Positions 21,112 to 30,844 of a DNA stretch of 64,000 bases are shown one piece after another. Each line of letters opens with the position of its first letter. Position 1 is the stretch's first letter. Source of the stretch: Leptospira ainlahdjerensis (GTDB lineage Bacteria > Spirochaetota > Leptospiria > Leptospirales > Leptospiraceae). The stretch spans positions 1-64,000 of the forward strand of contig NZ_JAFFPU010000051.1 in assembly GCF_016919175.1 (NCBI RefSeq), in the 5' to 3' direction. The notes beneath the pieces are model-generated. The model did no database searches and had not been told where the DNA came from. It saw only the letters and a list, made by a program, of their open reading frames with translations. The translations under genes and the position numbers were made by a program.

Positions 21112-21851
21112 AAGAAAAAATATTTTATGTAATCAATCTGGATAATAAGAGAATTCTAATACTCTCTTTATTCTTACTCGGACTTTTGTTCTCGTTTTTT
21201 TTCTTAGGAGTTTCCGTTGGGAAAAAACGCGGGGGCAATTCGGGAGAAGAATCCTTAACGTTAAACGACGTCAAAAATCAGGAAATACAAAGCGGAATTC
21301 CGTTTTCCGAGCCGGGGCAAATTCCGACGGAAGGAAATAACTCGGTCGTTGCGAATGAAATTCCGCCTGCGACTACAAATTCTCCATCGAATTCTAAAAA
21401 TCAAGATTCCGTTACGTTTAAGAATATTTCACCCGCAACGGAAGTTGTCGAGTTTAAGAAATCCGGAACCTCTCCTTCCACATCCTTAGAAAAAGAAAAC
21501 AAATCGACTCCGGAGACTGTATCCGTGAAAGAACCGGAAGGTTCCAGAGAATCGAAAAAAGTTAAGAAGAATGAGGAAAAAAAATCGAAAAGAATTTTTA
21601 AATCCTCTTCCGAAGAAGAATCGAACGGTTTTACTCTTCAAGTTGCGGCATTTAAAGAAAAAGAAAAAGCCGATGAACTAAAAAAATCAATCTCCGGAAA
21701 GGATAAAAATTCGAAAGCAACCGTCAAAAGATCCAGAAACGGATATTATACGGTACGATTTGGCTCCGCATCGTCTAAAAAAGAAGCAGAAGGCCTTTCA
21801 AAAATGCTGCCCGCAAAATTGAGATCCGGAGCCATCATAGTCAGGGATTGA
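21108..21851 (+). CDS. Inner-membrane protein with C-terminal SPOR domain
   Basis: 247 aa. A short cytosolic N-terminus is followed by one membrane helix (ILILSLFLLGLLFSFFFLGV, residues 17-36). A long Ser/Lys/Glu-rich linker (about 40-170) comes next. A SPOR domain (about 175-247) begins FTLQVAAFKEKEKADELKKS and continues NGYYTVRFGSASSKKEA. SPOR domains bind denuded septal peptidoglycan, so a role in cell division or septum maintenance is likely. Its coupling to coaE is a genome-order feature, not a functional link I can explain. Confidence 0.88.
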   Translation: MKEKIFYVINLDNKRILILSLFLLGLLFSFFFLGVSVGKKRGGNSGEESLTLNDVKNQEIQSGIPFSEPGQIPTEGNNSVVANEIPPATTNSPSNSKNQDSVTFKNISPATEVVEFKKSGTSPSTSLEKENKSTPETVSVKEPEGSRESKKVKKNEEKKSKRIFKSSSEEESNGFTLQVAAFKEKEKADELKKSISGKDKNSKATVKRSRNGYYTVRFGSASSKKEAEGLSKMLPAKLRSGAIIVRD

Positions 21852-21904
21852 TTTTTATATTGACCTTCTCCCTATAGCCTACGAAATCAGTTTCTAAGTT
21901 TCGA

Positions 21905-22552
21905 ATGGATCCAAAGGTGTTAGAGCTAACGCGCAAAGCAGTTGTACGCGCGACAATAGAGAGGCTTCGCACAACGTATTCCGATCTTCTGATCATAAAA
22001 GGATACGATGGGATTCCGGATTTTTTCGAATACAATCTCTATTCTCCCTCCAATAAGGAAGAAAGAGACAACGCTTTAGAAAGCCTCTATGAAAAGTTGA
22101 AAACGGTCGCGGGTAAATCCATGACCGACAATATTCATCAAATCATTCTCCTAAATCGTCTAACGGACTCTCTCGATTACGACACCGCTAAAGTGGTGAT
22201 CGAAAATAATCTGATGGAAGACGGTGTAATTTCGAGAGACAATCTCTACGCCGCTATGGGAGAAGCAGATCGTTTTGAAGAAAGAAAACAACAGATCCAG
22301 ATGGTCGGCAATACTCTTCGTTTTTTCTTTTCTCTTTCCAAACTTCCAATGATCAAACTCGTGATGGCTCCGATCAAAGTTGCCGCGTCTATGGTCGGGG
22401 CGACCTCCTTAGTGGAAACGATGGAAGCCGGTTATGATTTATCGAGTAAGATTAAGGATCTCAACCCTTTTATCGAAGCATTCGTGGATAGAGAAACCAA
22501 ACTCATCGGAAAGTTAGAAATTGGAAGTCCAGTTAGCGAACTCCACGCGTAA
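21905..22552 (+). CDS. Helical protein resembling the FFLEELY-motif family
   Basis: 215 aa, mostly helical, with no signal peptide. The segment GIPDFFEYNLYSPSNKEERD followed by a helical block (SLYEKLKTVAGKS) recalls the FFLEELY-motif family, whose function is not known to me. A hydrophobic stretch (LVMAPIKVAASMVGA) in the C-terminal third could touch membrane. It starts 53 bases after the SPOR gene, on the same strand, probably co-transcribed. The ATG at 21905 lacks a strong ribosome site. Confidence 0.65.
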   Translation: MDPKVLELTRKAVVRATIERLRTTYSDLLIIKGYDGIPDFFEYNLYSPSNKEERDNALESLYEKLKTVAGKSMTDNIHQIILLNRLTDSLDYDTAKVVIENNLMEDGVISRDNLYAAMGEADRFEERKQQIQMVGNTLRFFFSLSKLPMIKLVMAPIKVAASMVGATSLVETMEAGYDLSSKIKDLNPFIEAFVDRETKLIGKLEIGSPVSELHA

Positions 22553-23035
22553 TCGAAATCAGTTTTTTTCAAAAAGCCTATTGCGGGTCCGGCTCGCACC
22601 CGTCTCAAAACTCGGCAAATCTACTTTTTAAAATTTCTTTCAACAGAAGTTAGCCCGTGCTCGTAACCCAAAGCGGGACTTTAAGTTCGTTTTAAGTTTC
22701 TTTCTGAGCGACCTCTTGCTCTAACAACGACACGTCTCTTCATTGTATAACTTGCTGACGGATTGTTAGGAACTGTAACGAGAATCGTCACGAGAAGTGG
22801 ATTTTTTTAGGAGTTCCTACACGGGAATTGTTACTTGCAAAATTAGAAATTTGTGATAGAGGAAAGTTTCCCGAGTTTTTCCACCACCCGCCCCTCCACC
22901 CAAGATCAGGGTGGGGCCGCGACTTTTACGGTAGAGCCGTCGTAGTTCCGACGATTCCGATTCATCTTGAGATCCAAGGTGGTTGAGGTTATTTTTAGTT
23001 GCGGAGAAAAAATCGTAAAAGGTTAAAATTCTAAT
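22553..23035. other. Spacer holding repeat copy C
   Basis: 480 bases between convergent genes. The first 240 bases show only a weak GCGGGT...ACCCG pairing. Repeat copy C fills 22810-22952. Confidence 0.6.
22810..22952 (-). repeat. Dispersed ~145-bp repeat, copy C (inverted)
   Basis: Read on the minus strand it runs GTCGGAACTACGACGGCTC, CCGTAAAAGTCGCGG, a C-rich/G-rich hairpin, TCACAAATTTCTAATTTTG, AATTCCCGTGTAGGAACTCC. Its first 16 bases equal copy A exactly. Like the others it ends in the 11-bp motif. Confidence 0.85.
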
Positions 23036-23995
23036 TTAGAAAAGAGATCTTTTTTTGAGTTCTTTTTGAAAAGAATCCGTGTATGCAGCTTTCCCCAAAA
23101 GATTGAGATGGGAAGCGTCAAAGAAAAATTCGGACTTTGTCTCGAAAGAATTCGGGCTCAGGCGTAAATAAGTGGAATCGGAATCTTCCGCAATTTTCGA
23201 AAGTTTTTTTCGGACTACGTCGTATTTTTGATCTTCTTCCTCCGAGAAGAGGTAATTCGGAGTTTCCAGAAGAATCACCTTCAGTCCGTTCTCCCGAGAG
23301 AATTTTAGAATTTCATAAAGTTCTTCTACAAGATCCGCTTCGATTTTAGGCGAAAGATTTTCGTATTGTTTTTTCCAAATTTGAATTTTTTCTTCGTTTT
23401 CATTTGCACTCAACTTCCAGACAAAAACCGATGAAAGATATTTATCATAAAGTTTTGAAAAAATAAAATGAGAAAAAGAATTCAAAGAATACGCCTGAGA
23501 AATCCGAAACATCCAATATTCCAGAAAGGATTCTTCCAAAACTTTTCTATCCAAGAAGTCGGTGAACATTTCCTTGTGATAATAACCTTTTACGGACTTA
23601 TAAGCGGAATCCGGATAACGTTCCTTGTGAAAGACAAACTTATCAGTTTCCAAAACAAGAAGAGAAGGTTTTTGATTTTGATTCTTCTTTAAATATTCTC
23701 GGACGATTTCTTTTCGAAGAATCAAATTGGCTCCCGGGACATTCAGAAGAGTGACCGGTTTTCCGAATTCTTTCGTCAAAACAAAAGGATCCAAGTCCCA
23801 GAGGATATGACTCGAACCGACGATCAAAACGTTCGAAGGTTTGAAATTCTTATACATCGAAAACATCTTGTCGTATTGTGGAAAGAATAAAGAATACGAG
23901 ATCCTATCAAATGCAAAAACTGAGATAAAAAGAGTCAGAAACAAGCCCGCATAACGTATAACTTTAGAATTGGAAGTAGATAAAGCTGGATCCAT
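23036..23995 (-). CDS. SGNH/DltD-like partner of an O-acyltransferase
   Basis: 319 aa with one N-terminal membrane helix (YAGLFLTLFISVFAFDRISY). The extracytoplasmic domain has NVLIVGSSHILWDLDP (GSSH, where S is the nucleophile-type residue) and a C-terminal FFDASHLNLLGK (D-x-x-H, the rest of an SGNH triad). It starts inside the last 32 bases of the MBOAT gene, so the two are translationally linked. By analogy with DltB/DltD and AlgI/AlgJ pairs, it would help move an acyl group onto an envelope polymer; the acceptor is unknown. Confidence 0.8.
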   Translation of the reverse strand: MDPALSTSNSKVIRYAGLFLTLFISVFAFDRISYSLFFPQYDKMFSMYKNFKPSNVLIVGSSHILWDLDPFVLTKEFGKPVTLLNVPGANLILRKEIVREYLKKNQNQKPSLLVLETDKFVFHKERYPDSAYKSVKGYYHKEMFTDFLDRKVLEESFLEYWMFRISQAYSLNSFSHFIFSKLYDKYLSSVFVWKLSANENEEKIQIWKKQYENLSPKIEADLVEELYEILKFSRENGLKVILLETPNYLFSEEEDQKYDVVRKKLSKIAEDSDSTYLRLSPNSFETKSEFFFDASHLNLLGKAAYTDSFQKELKKRSLF

Positions 23996-25376
23996 AAAAC
24001 ACCCCTCCCGTAAAGATCAACGCGACGAATAAACCCGCAACCGCCCAGTCTCCGTATTTTTTCCAACCTTCTTTGTTTTTTTCCCAGAAAGGAAAAATTC
24101 CCTCTAAGATTAAAAAAAGAAAGATCGCAAAAACTCCGGCCTTTTTTTGAAACTCCACGATAAGATCTAAAGATTCTCCGGAGGTAAATTGGAAAATTCT
24201 TCCAAGAATCTGATGAGCGACTCCGACCGAACTCGCCCGGAAATAGATCCAGCTCAAAAGAACACAGTGAAACGTAAAGATAACTCCGAAGATTCGGATC
24301 CAATTCCGTTTCGGCATTTCACCGGTAAAAATTCTTCGAAAAAGGACTTCCAGAGTTAGATAGATTCCGTTCAAAATTCCCCAGACTACAAAAGTCCAAT
24401 TGGCTCCGTGCCAAATCCCCGAAAGAGCGAAAACGATTAAGAGATTTATAATATGGCGAGAAGTGGACACTCGATTTCCGCCTAACGGAATATAAACGTA
24501 GTCCCGAAACCAGGAAGAAAGGGAAATATGCCAACGACTCCAAAATTCGGAAACGCTGGAGGAAAAATAAGGACGATCGAAATTCTTCATCAAATCTATC
24601 CCGAGAATTTTTGCGGTTCCTATCGCGATATTCGAATAACCTGCGAAGTCGCAGTAAATCTGAAACGCAAAGAAGTAGGTCGCAACCAATAGATCGGCTC
24701 CGGATTTCTCCGAAGGTTGGTTATACATAGCGTCCACAAAAACTGAAAGACGATCCGCAATAAAAAGCTTCATAAAGAAACCGTAAACTATGTATTTCAG
24801 TCCGTTCTCCACGTTCTGAAAGAGAAGTTTGTGCTCCTGATGAAACTGAGTCATCAAATGGTGAGCCCTTTCGATCGGACCGGCGACCAACTGCGGAAAG
24901 AACATCACATAGACCCAATAGTATCCGAGATGTCTTTCGGCTTTGATCTTTCCTTGATAGACTTCCACTATATATCCCATCGACTGAAACGTATGAAAAG
25001 ACAGACCGATCGGAAGGATGATCTCGAGAGACGAAACCGGCATCTCCGAGGAAAAAAGAAATTTATAAAAATATCCGGTATTGTCCAAAAGGAAGTTGAA
25101 ATACTTAAAAAAGATTAGAATTCCCACATTCGATGTAAGACTCAAAATCAAAAAGGTTCTTTTCTTCGATCCCTTTGCATCTTCGATCCAGATCGCGAGA
25201 TAATAATCCAAGACGATCGTAAACGCGAGGATCAGGATATAGGCCGGTATGAAGGCCATATAAAAATAACAACTCGCGAGAAGGAGAAGGATCCATCGAA
25301 AACGAAACGGAAGTAGAAAATAAATAACAGCTACGATCGGATAGAAGAAAAGAAAGTGAATTGAATTAAAGAGCAT
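23964..25376 (-). CDS. MBOAT-family membrane O-acyltransferase
   Basis: 470 aa from ATG 25376; the frame is open to 25541, but that extension encodes a copy of the dispersed motif (VGTP) and is not coding. About ten membrane segments begin with FFYPIVAVIYFLLPF. Family motifs are clear: FPQLVAGPIERAHHLMTQF, YCDFAGYSNIAIGTAKILG, FWSRWHISLSSWFRDYVYIP, and the catalytic-His block SGIWHGANWTFVVWG. AlgI/DltB-type transferases acylate alginate, teichoic acid, LPS or peptidoglycan; leptospires have no teichoic acid, so an LPS or other surface glycan is the more likely target. Confidence 0.93.
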   Translation of the reverse strand: MLFNSIHFLFFYPIVAVIYFLLPFRFRWILLLLASCYFYMAFIPAYILILAFTIVLDYYLAIWIEDAKGSKKRTFLILSLTSNVGILIFFKYFNFLLDNTGYFYKFLFSSEMPVSSLEIILPIGLSFHTFQSMGYIVEVYQGKIKAERHLGYYWVYVMFFPQLVAGPIERAHHLMTQFHQEHKLLFQNVENGLKYIVYGFFMKLFIADRLSVFVDAMYNQPSEKSGADLLVATYFFAFQIYCDFAGYSNIAIGTAKILGIDLMKNFDRPYFSSSVSEFWSRWHISLSSWFRDYVYIPLGGNRVSTSRHIINLLIVFALSGIWHGANWTFVVWGILNGIYLTLEVLFRRIFTGEMPKRNWIRIFGVIFTFHCVLLSWIYFRASSVGVAHQILGRIFQFTSGESLDLIVEFQKKAGVFAIFLFLILEGIFPFWEKNKEGWKKYGDWAVAGLFVALIFTGGVFYGSSFIYFQF

Positions 25377-25824
<448 letters not shown>

Positions 25825-25960
25825 GGTGAGAATTCCAATTTTTGTGAGTTTCGACCGGAGTCAAGCTGAAAGAAACAATTCTTCCGAGGCGCACCCCGGA
25901 AAGAAAGCGGGCCAATCCGAAATGAAAAAGAAAGACAAGTTTCCAAAAGTGAAAAAGGTC

Positions 25961-26356
25961 TCAGACCTTCTCATTCGAAAGCGATTTTAGAATCGGACAA
26001 TGTGGCCGGTGGTCTCCCTGGCAATGGGCCGCCAAATCCTTGAGGGTCTCCGCCATTTCCTGCATCTCGGAAATTTTTGTTTCCAGAGTTTTTAAATGAG
26101 CAAGAGCGAGAACCTTTACGTCGGAACTCGCCCTACTCTGATTTCTCCAAAGACCGACTAACTTCTTGATCTCTTTCAGAGCAAAACCCATACTTCGGGC
26201 TCTTTTCACAAACTGAAGGATATGAACGTCATCGGAAGAATACATTCTATAACCGGATTCTCCCCTTCTCGCTTTCGGGATCAGCCCGATCGTTTCGTAG
26301 TGTCGAATCTGTTTGGCCGTAACTCCGGACTGTTTGGAAACTTCTCCGATATTCAT
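25961..26356 (-). CDS. cueR: Copper-responsive MerR-family regulator CueR
   Basis: CueR senses cytosolic Cu(I) and activates promoters with an overlong spacer. 131 aa: the N-terminal winged helix MNIGEVSKQSGVTAKQIRHY, a dimer coiled coil, and the metal loop with C112 and C120 (HCQGDHRPHCPIL), the same positions as E. coli CueR. It follows the ferredoxin gene by 24 bases in one operon. Two matching operators lie between this operon and the divergent copZ (26705-26729 and 26781-26811), so it likely controls itself and both transcripts. Confidence 0.94.
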   Translation of the reverse strand: MNIGEVSKQSGVTAKQIRHYETIGLIPKARRGESGYRMYSSDDVHILQFVKRARSMGFALKEIKKLVGLWRNQSRASSDVKVLALAHLKTLETKISEMQEMAETLKDLAAHCQGDHRPHCPILKSLSNEKV

Positions 26357-26380
26357 TACCGACTTCTCACGATTTATTTC

Positions 26381-26665
26381 TTAGACCTTTTTTTTAATCC
26401 AAGGAAGAATAAGATCGCTCAGAGGAACGGATCTGCAAGCCAAAATATAACCTTCTTTTTTTTCCTCTTCCGTCAGAGAGAATTTTCCGTGAGAAAGATG
26501 TTCCACTTCTCCGCTCAACAGAAGAATTTTACAAGCGCCGCAACGACCGAATCTGCAAGAATATTCTAGATCGATTCCCGCATTCAACGAAGAATCTAAA
26601 ATCGTTTCCTTTTCCTCGGCTTCGACGCTTCGATTCAAATCCGGAAAGTGAATTTTAAAACCCAT
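26381..26665 (-). CDS. 2Fe-2S ferredoxin in the copper regulon
   Basis: 94 aa plant-type [2Fe-2S] ferredoxin with the cluster ligands C37, C42, C45 and C77 (YSCRFGRCGACKILLLSGEV and ILACRSV). AGGAG precedes the ATG at 26665. It is the first gene of an operon with cueR and is driven by a CueR-type promoter. Seen: co-location and shared operator. Inferred: it either supplies electrons during copper stress or replaces damaged cluster proteins. Ferredoxin is not a usual member of the cue regulon. Confidence 0.9.
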   Translation of the reverse strand: MGFKIHFPDLNRSVEAEEKETILDSSLNAGIDLEYSCRFGRCGACKILLLSGEVEHLSHGKFSLTEEEKKEGYILACRSVPLSDLILPWIKKKV

Positions 26666-26704
26666 AATATCTCCTCTTTCAATTTCTATTTCGAGAAAAC
26701 TCTA

Positions 26705-26729
26705 AAGGTTCCCATTGTGGGAAGGTCAA
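26705..26729 (-). promoter_or_regulatory. CueR-type operator/promoter for ferredoxin-cueR
   Basis: On minus: TTGACCTTCCCACAATGGGA followed by ACCTTTAGAG. The TTGACC -35 and the dyad CCTTCCCA/TGGGAACC match the copA promoter layout with an overlong spacer. It is one mismatch from a perfect dyad. Confidence 0.85.
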
Positions 26730-26780
26730 GATGAGGAGACAAAAAAATCGGTTCTCAGCAAAAAAAAGTTAAATCGCCCC

Positions 26781-26811
26781 TTGACCTTCCCATTATGGGA
26801 AGGTTTAACCT
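26781..26811 (+). promoter_or_regulatory. CueR-type operator/promoter for copZ
   Basis: TTGACC (26781) is followed by the perfect 19-bp palindrome CCTTCCCATTATGGGAAGG (26785-26803) and TTTAACCT. This arrangement is almost identical to the E. coli copA promoter. The transcript runs rightwards into copZ, 50 bases later. Confidence 0.93.
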
Positions 26812-26851
26812 GGTTCTTAAAGATTCCAAAAAGAATCTAAGGAGAATTCAA

Positions 26852-27061
26852 ATGTTAGAATTTAAAGTGGAAGGAATGACCTGCGTTAGTTGCGCTTCGA
26901 TCATCTCAAAAGCGATTCGGACCGTAGATCCGTCGGTTTCCGTGGACGTAAAAATTCCAGAACAAACGGTTCAAGTCAAAAGCAACCGTCCCGAACAGGA
27001 GCTGATCCGTCTCATAGAAGAAAGCGGTTATCCCGTTCTCGGAACAAAACAAATTTCTTAA
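26852..27061 (+). CDS. copZ: Copper chaperone CopZ-like HMA protein
   Basis: 69 aa HMA domain. EGMTCVSCA carries the metal-binding C11 and C14, and the rest has the beta-alpha-beta-beta-alpha-beta pattern (VSVDVKIPEQTVQVKSN). AAGGAG ends seven bases before the ATG at 26852; the frame is open to 26795, but those codons lie in the promoter. It binds Cu(I) in the cytosol. No copper ATPase gene is present in this window, so its partner lies elsewhere. Confidence 0.92.
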   Translation: MLEFKVEGMTCVSCASIISKAIRTVDPSVSVDVKIPEQTVQVKSNRPEQELIRLIEESGYPVLGTKQIS

Positions 27062-27074
27062 GGAGAAAACGAAC

Positions 27075-27482
27075 ATGTTCACAATACAAAAAACAACCTC
27101 CATCAAAGTAGGAATTGCGATCCTCTTTTTCTTTCTCTCTTCGGGAATGTTGCTCGCTCATGGAGACGACCATCCGGGACCGAACGGAGGAGCCATTCGT
27201 ATGCCGGGATCTTTTCACACCGAACTCATCGTTTTAAAGGAAGGTTTTAAAATTCTTCTTTTGGATGTGAGTTTAAAAAATCCGATCACAAAAGACAGTT
27301 CCCTTCAGGCAAAACTCGTAGTCGGAAACAAAGAACAAAAGTTGGAATGTCAGGTTCATCCGGATCATTTCTTTTGCCCGTCTTCCAAAATTCCGACTTC
27401 GGGAAAATTGATCCTCCAAGCCTCCCGTGCAAAACTACAAGGCGCGGAAGCCGTTTACGACCTTCCTATTCCGAAAAAATAA
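27075..27482 (+). CDS. Secreted His-rich copper-regulon protein
   Basis: 135 aa with a signal peptide (GIAILFFFLSSGMLLA, cleaved at about residue 28) and a mature N-terminus HGDDHPGPNGG, a likely metal-binding His/Asp cluster. The mature part is beta-rich with one Cys pair (LECQVHPDHFFC). AAGGAG lies before the ATG, 13 bases after copZ, so it is in the copZ operon and should rise with copper. A periplasmic copper-binding or -transfer role is inferred. I do not recognise a named family beyond the HGDDHPGPNGG pattern. Confidence 0.82.
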   Translation: MFTIQKTTSIKVGIAILFFFLSSGMLLAHGDDHPGPNGGAIRMPGSFHTELIVLKEGFKILLLDVSLKNPITKDSSLQAKLVVGNKEQKLECQVHPDHFFCPSSKIPTSGKLILQASRAKLQGAEAVYDLPIPKK

Positions 27483-27486
27483 ATCG

Positions 27487-27753
27487 GTGCCCTGGTTTCG
27501 TAGAATCGTTTCCGTCTTTGAAAGTTTATCAAAGACGGACGATTCCATTCACTGGAATATTTTAGAGAAAAAAATCCGCCCGGAAGAAAAACAAAACCTC
27601 TTCGAGCAATCGACTCCTGTGTCGAATAGATCCAATTCTCTATCGACGGAAGAACTTTTAAAACGATTGGATTCGAACGAAACGGCTTCGATAAAAAAGA
27701 TTCTTCGAACGCAGAGAAAGGTTTTCAAACTAAGTAGAAAGTTTTTGAAATAA
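27487..27753 (+). CDS. Small basic protein, unknown (tentative)
   Basis: 88 aa if it starts at GTG 27487, four bases after the previous stop. The translation (PWFRRIVSVFESL..., ending RKVFKLSRKFLK) is amphipathic and Lys/Arg-rich with a helical C-terminus. No ribosome site is visible, and it overlaps the ispD 3' end by 24 bases. It might be a third member of the copper operon or not a gene at all. Confidence 0.35.
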   Translation: MPWFRRIVSVFESLSKTDDSIHWNILEKKIRPEEKQNLFEQSTPVSNRSNSLSTEELLKRLDSNETASIKKILRTQRKVFKLSRKFLK

Positions 27754-28440
27754 GGAAAAATAGAATTCGGCAAGTTCCAAATCTTCTTTTCGGGTGATCT
27801 TGAGATTGAAAGGATGAGATTCTACGATTGCCGATTTTTTTCCGTAACTCAAAGCCCAGGAACAAAGATCGGTGGGAACAAATTCAAGCGGGGCGGAAAG
27901 TAGTTCCTTTAAGACGAAACCTCGAATCGCCTGCGGAGTTTTCATAAACCAGATATGTTCTCGATCCAGAAGAGACGCGGTAAGTCCATTCGATTCTTCT
28001 AATACGGTTTCGGACGTTTTGGAGGCAAGGGTCGCAATTCCATTCTCGCGCACCTTCTCACAAAGGCGATCCAATTCTTCTCCCAAAACAAAAGGTCTTG
28101 CGGCGTCGTGTACAAGAACGATATCTTCGCTCTGAATTTCCAGAACGGAAAGCCCCTGTAGCATGGAAGAATGTCTAGTTTTTCCGCCTTCCACGATCCG
28201 ATCCTCGTCCCGTAAAAAAGGACCGCAGATTTCTTCCGTTTTCGGGATCGATTCTTTGTGGGAAACAAGAACCGTCCGTTTTTGTTTTCCCCATTCCTGA
28301 AAACTTTTGAGAGAATGGAGTAGAACGGGCTCGTTTGCAAATTCTAAAAATTGTTTCGGGACTTCCGATCCCATTCTTGTACCGGTTCCTCCGGCTAGGA
28401 TCAATATGTAGATTTTTTCAGAGAGAAACAGGGACTTCAT
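27730..28440 (-). CDS. ispD: 2-C-methyl-D-erythritol 4-phosphate cytidylyltransferase
   Basis: IspD makes CDP-methylerythritol in the MEP isoprenoid pathway. 236 aa: ILAGGTGTRMGSEVPKQFLE (residues 14-33, the CTP site), VHDAARPFV, and late PTDLCSW and NLKITRKEDLELAE. Its start lies 23 bases inside the lysA gene, so the two are coupled. Size and motifs fit the family well. Confidence 0.94.
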   Translation of the reverse strand: MKSLFLSEKIYILILAGGTGTRMGSEVPKQFLEFANEPVLLHSLKSFQEWGKQKRTVLVSHKESIPKTEEICGPFLRDEDRIVEGGKTRHSSMLQGLSVLEIQSEDIVLVHDAARPFVLGEELDRLCEKVRENGIATLASKTSETVLEESNGLTASLLDREHIWFMKTPQAIRGFVLKELLSAPLEFVPTDLCSWALSYGKKSAIVESHPFNLKITRKEDLELAEFYFSLFQKLST

Positions 28441-29686
28441 TTTGAAAGATCTGTTCTAAGTTCTGACGTTTTCTTATGAGTTGAAACGAACCGTCAAGCC
28501 CCAACAAAACCTCGGCGGTCTCCGGAAACGAATTGTAATTTTTCACGGACATGGACGAACAATAAGCCCCCGCGCCTTCCATCACGATATAATCGCCTAT
28601 CGCGGCTTCTCCGGTCGTTCTTGTGATGGGACCTCCGCCTTCCGCCTGTGTAAAAAGATCCCCGCTTTCGCAACAGTGTCCCACAAAAACGTAATCCTCG
28701 GTCTTTCCGGAATGAGTTCCCTCTTTAGGAACGACGACTAATGGATGTTTGGCGGCATAAAGAGAAGGTCTTGTGTTCACGTCCATGCCCGCGTCCACTT
28801 TGACGAATTTGTATCCGTTCTCTCCCGTAGAGACGATATCGTCGATCGTGGTCACGATTGCGCCGTTGTTCACCATCAAAAAAGAACCAGGCTCGATCTC
28901 CATCTTAAGTTTAGTTCCGTTCTTCTTGGCGAATTCTTCGAAAAGTGATATCACCGGTTTTCCGATCGTCTGAAAGTCGGTAGTCTTTTCGTCTTCCATT
29001 CTTCCCACTTTGAATCCTCCGCCGAGGTTGAGAATTCTACAATCCGGAAACTGCGCGGCGATGTCCAAAGAAACCTGGGCTACAACTTTCCAAACCGCCG
29101 GATCGCTTCCCGATCCGATATGTGTGTGCACTTTGAAAATTTTGAGATCGTATTTTTTGGCGATCTCCTTTATTTTTTCTATGTCTTCGTGCCAGACTCC
29201 GAAGGAAGAAGTCTTTCCGCCCACGTCCGTCTTCTTCGTATGTCCTGAGCCGAGTCCCGGATTAAACCGAACGCTGACTTCTTTGCCCGGAAATATCTTT
29301 CCAAAAGCTTCCAACTGTCTCAAAGAACACGCGTTGAAGATCACTCCCTTCTCCACAAGTTCCTTCATTCCCTTTGCGAGCTCCTGCGAGGTAAGCATAA
29401 TCTCTTCCGGCTTGAATCCGTAAAAAAGCGCACGTCGAGCTTCGTATTCCGAACTCGCGTCGATCTGAATTCCTTTTCGTTTCATGATCTCGAGAATGGT
29501 TCGATTCGGATTTGCCTTCATAGCATATCTTACGGTCAGTCCGTATGCGTTCGGAAACGCGAGAGCCGTCTCGCAACTTTTTTCGATTTTCTCTCTGGAA
29601 TACACAAAAACGGGAGTTCCAAATTGTTGGGCGACGGTACGCACTTGGGATTCAGTCAAAAATTTTAATTTTTCTATTGATTGCAT
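28418..29686 (-). CDS. lysA: Diaminopimelate decarboxylase
   Basis: LysA decarboxylates meso-diaminopimelate to lysine using PLP. 422 aa of the Orn/DAP/Arg decarboxylase group 2: YAMKANPN (PLP lysine), KVHTHIGSGSDPAVWKVVAQ, LNLGGGFKVG, EIEPGSFLMV and GHCCESGDLF with the active-site Cys. No ribosome site is clear at the ATG at 29686. It overlaps ispD downstream. Confidence 0.94.
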   Translation of the reverse strand: MQSIEKLKFLTESQVRTVAQQFGTPVFVYSREKIEKSCETALAFPNAYGLTVRYAMKANPNRTILEIMKRKGIQIDASSEYEARRALFYGFKPEEIMLTSQELAKGMKELVEKGVIFNACSLRQLEAFGKIFPGKEVSVRFNPGLGSGHTKKTDVGGKTSSFGVWHEDIEKIKEIAKKYDLKIFKVHTHIGSGSDPAVWKVVAQVSLDIAAQFPDCRILNLGGGFKVGRMEDEKTTDFQTIGKPVISLFEEFAKKNGTKLKMEIEPGSFLMVNNGAIVTTIDDIVSTGENGYKFVKVDAGMDVNTRPSLYAAKHPLVVVPKEGTHSGKTEDYVFVGHCCESGDLFTQAEGGGPITRTTGEAAIGDYIVMEGAGAYCSSMSVKNYNSFPETAEVLLGLDGSFQLIRKRQNLEQIFQNEVPVSL

Positions 29687-29761
29687 AGTGAAACGGGCAT
29701 TTCTAAATGGTTTTTGAACAGGCTCTGTTGGAGTCCCGTTTTTTTAAAGGCATTTTCACAC

Positions 29762-30838
<1,077 letters not shown>

Positions 30839-30844
30839 TCGAAT

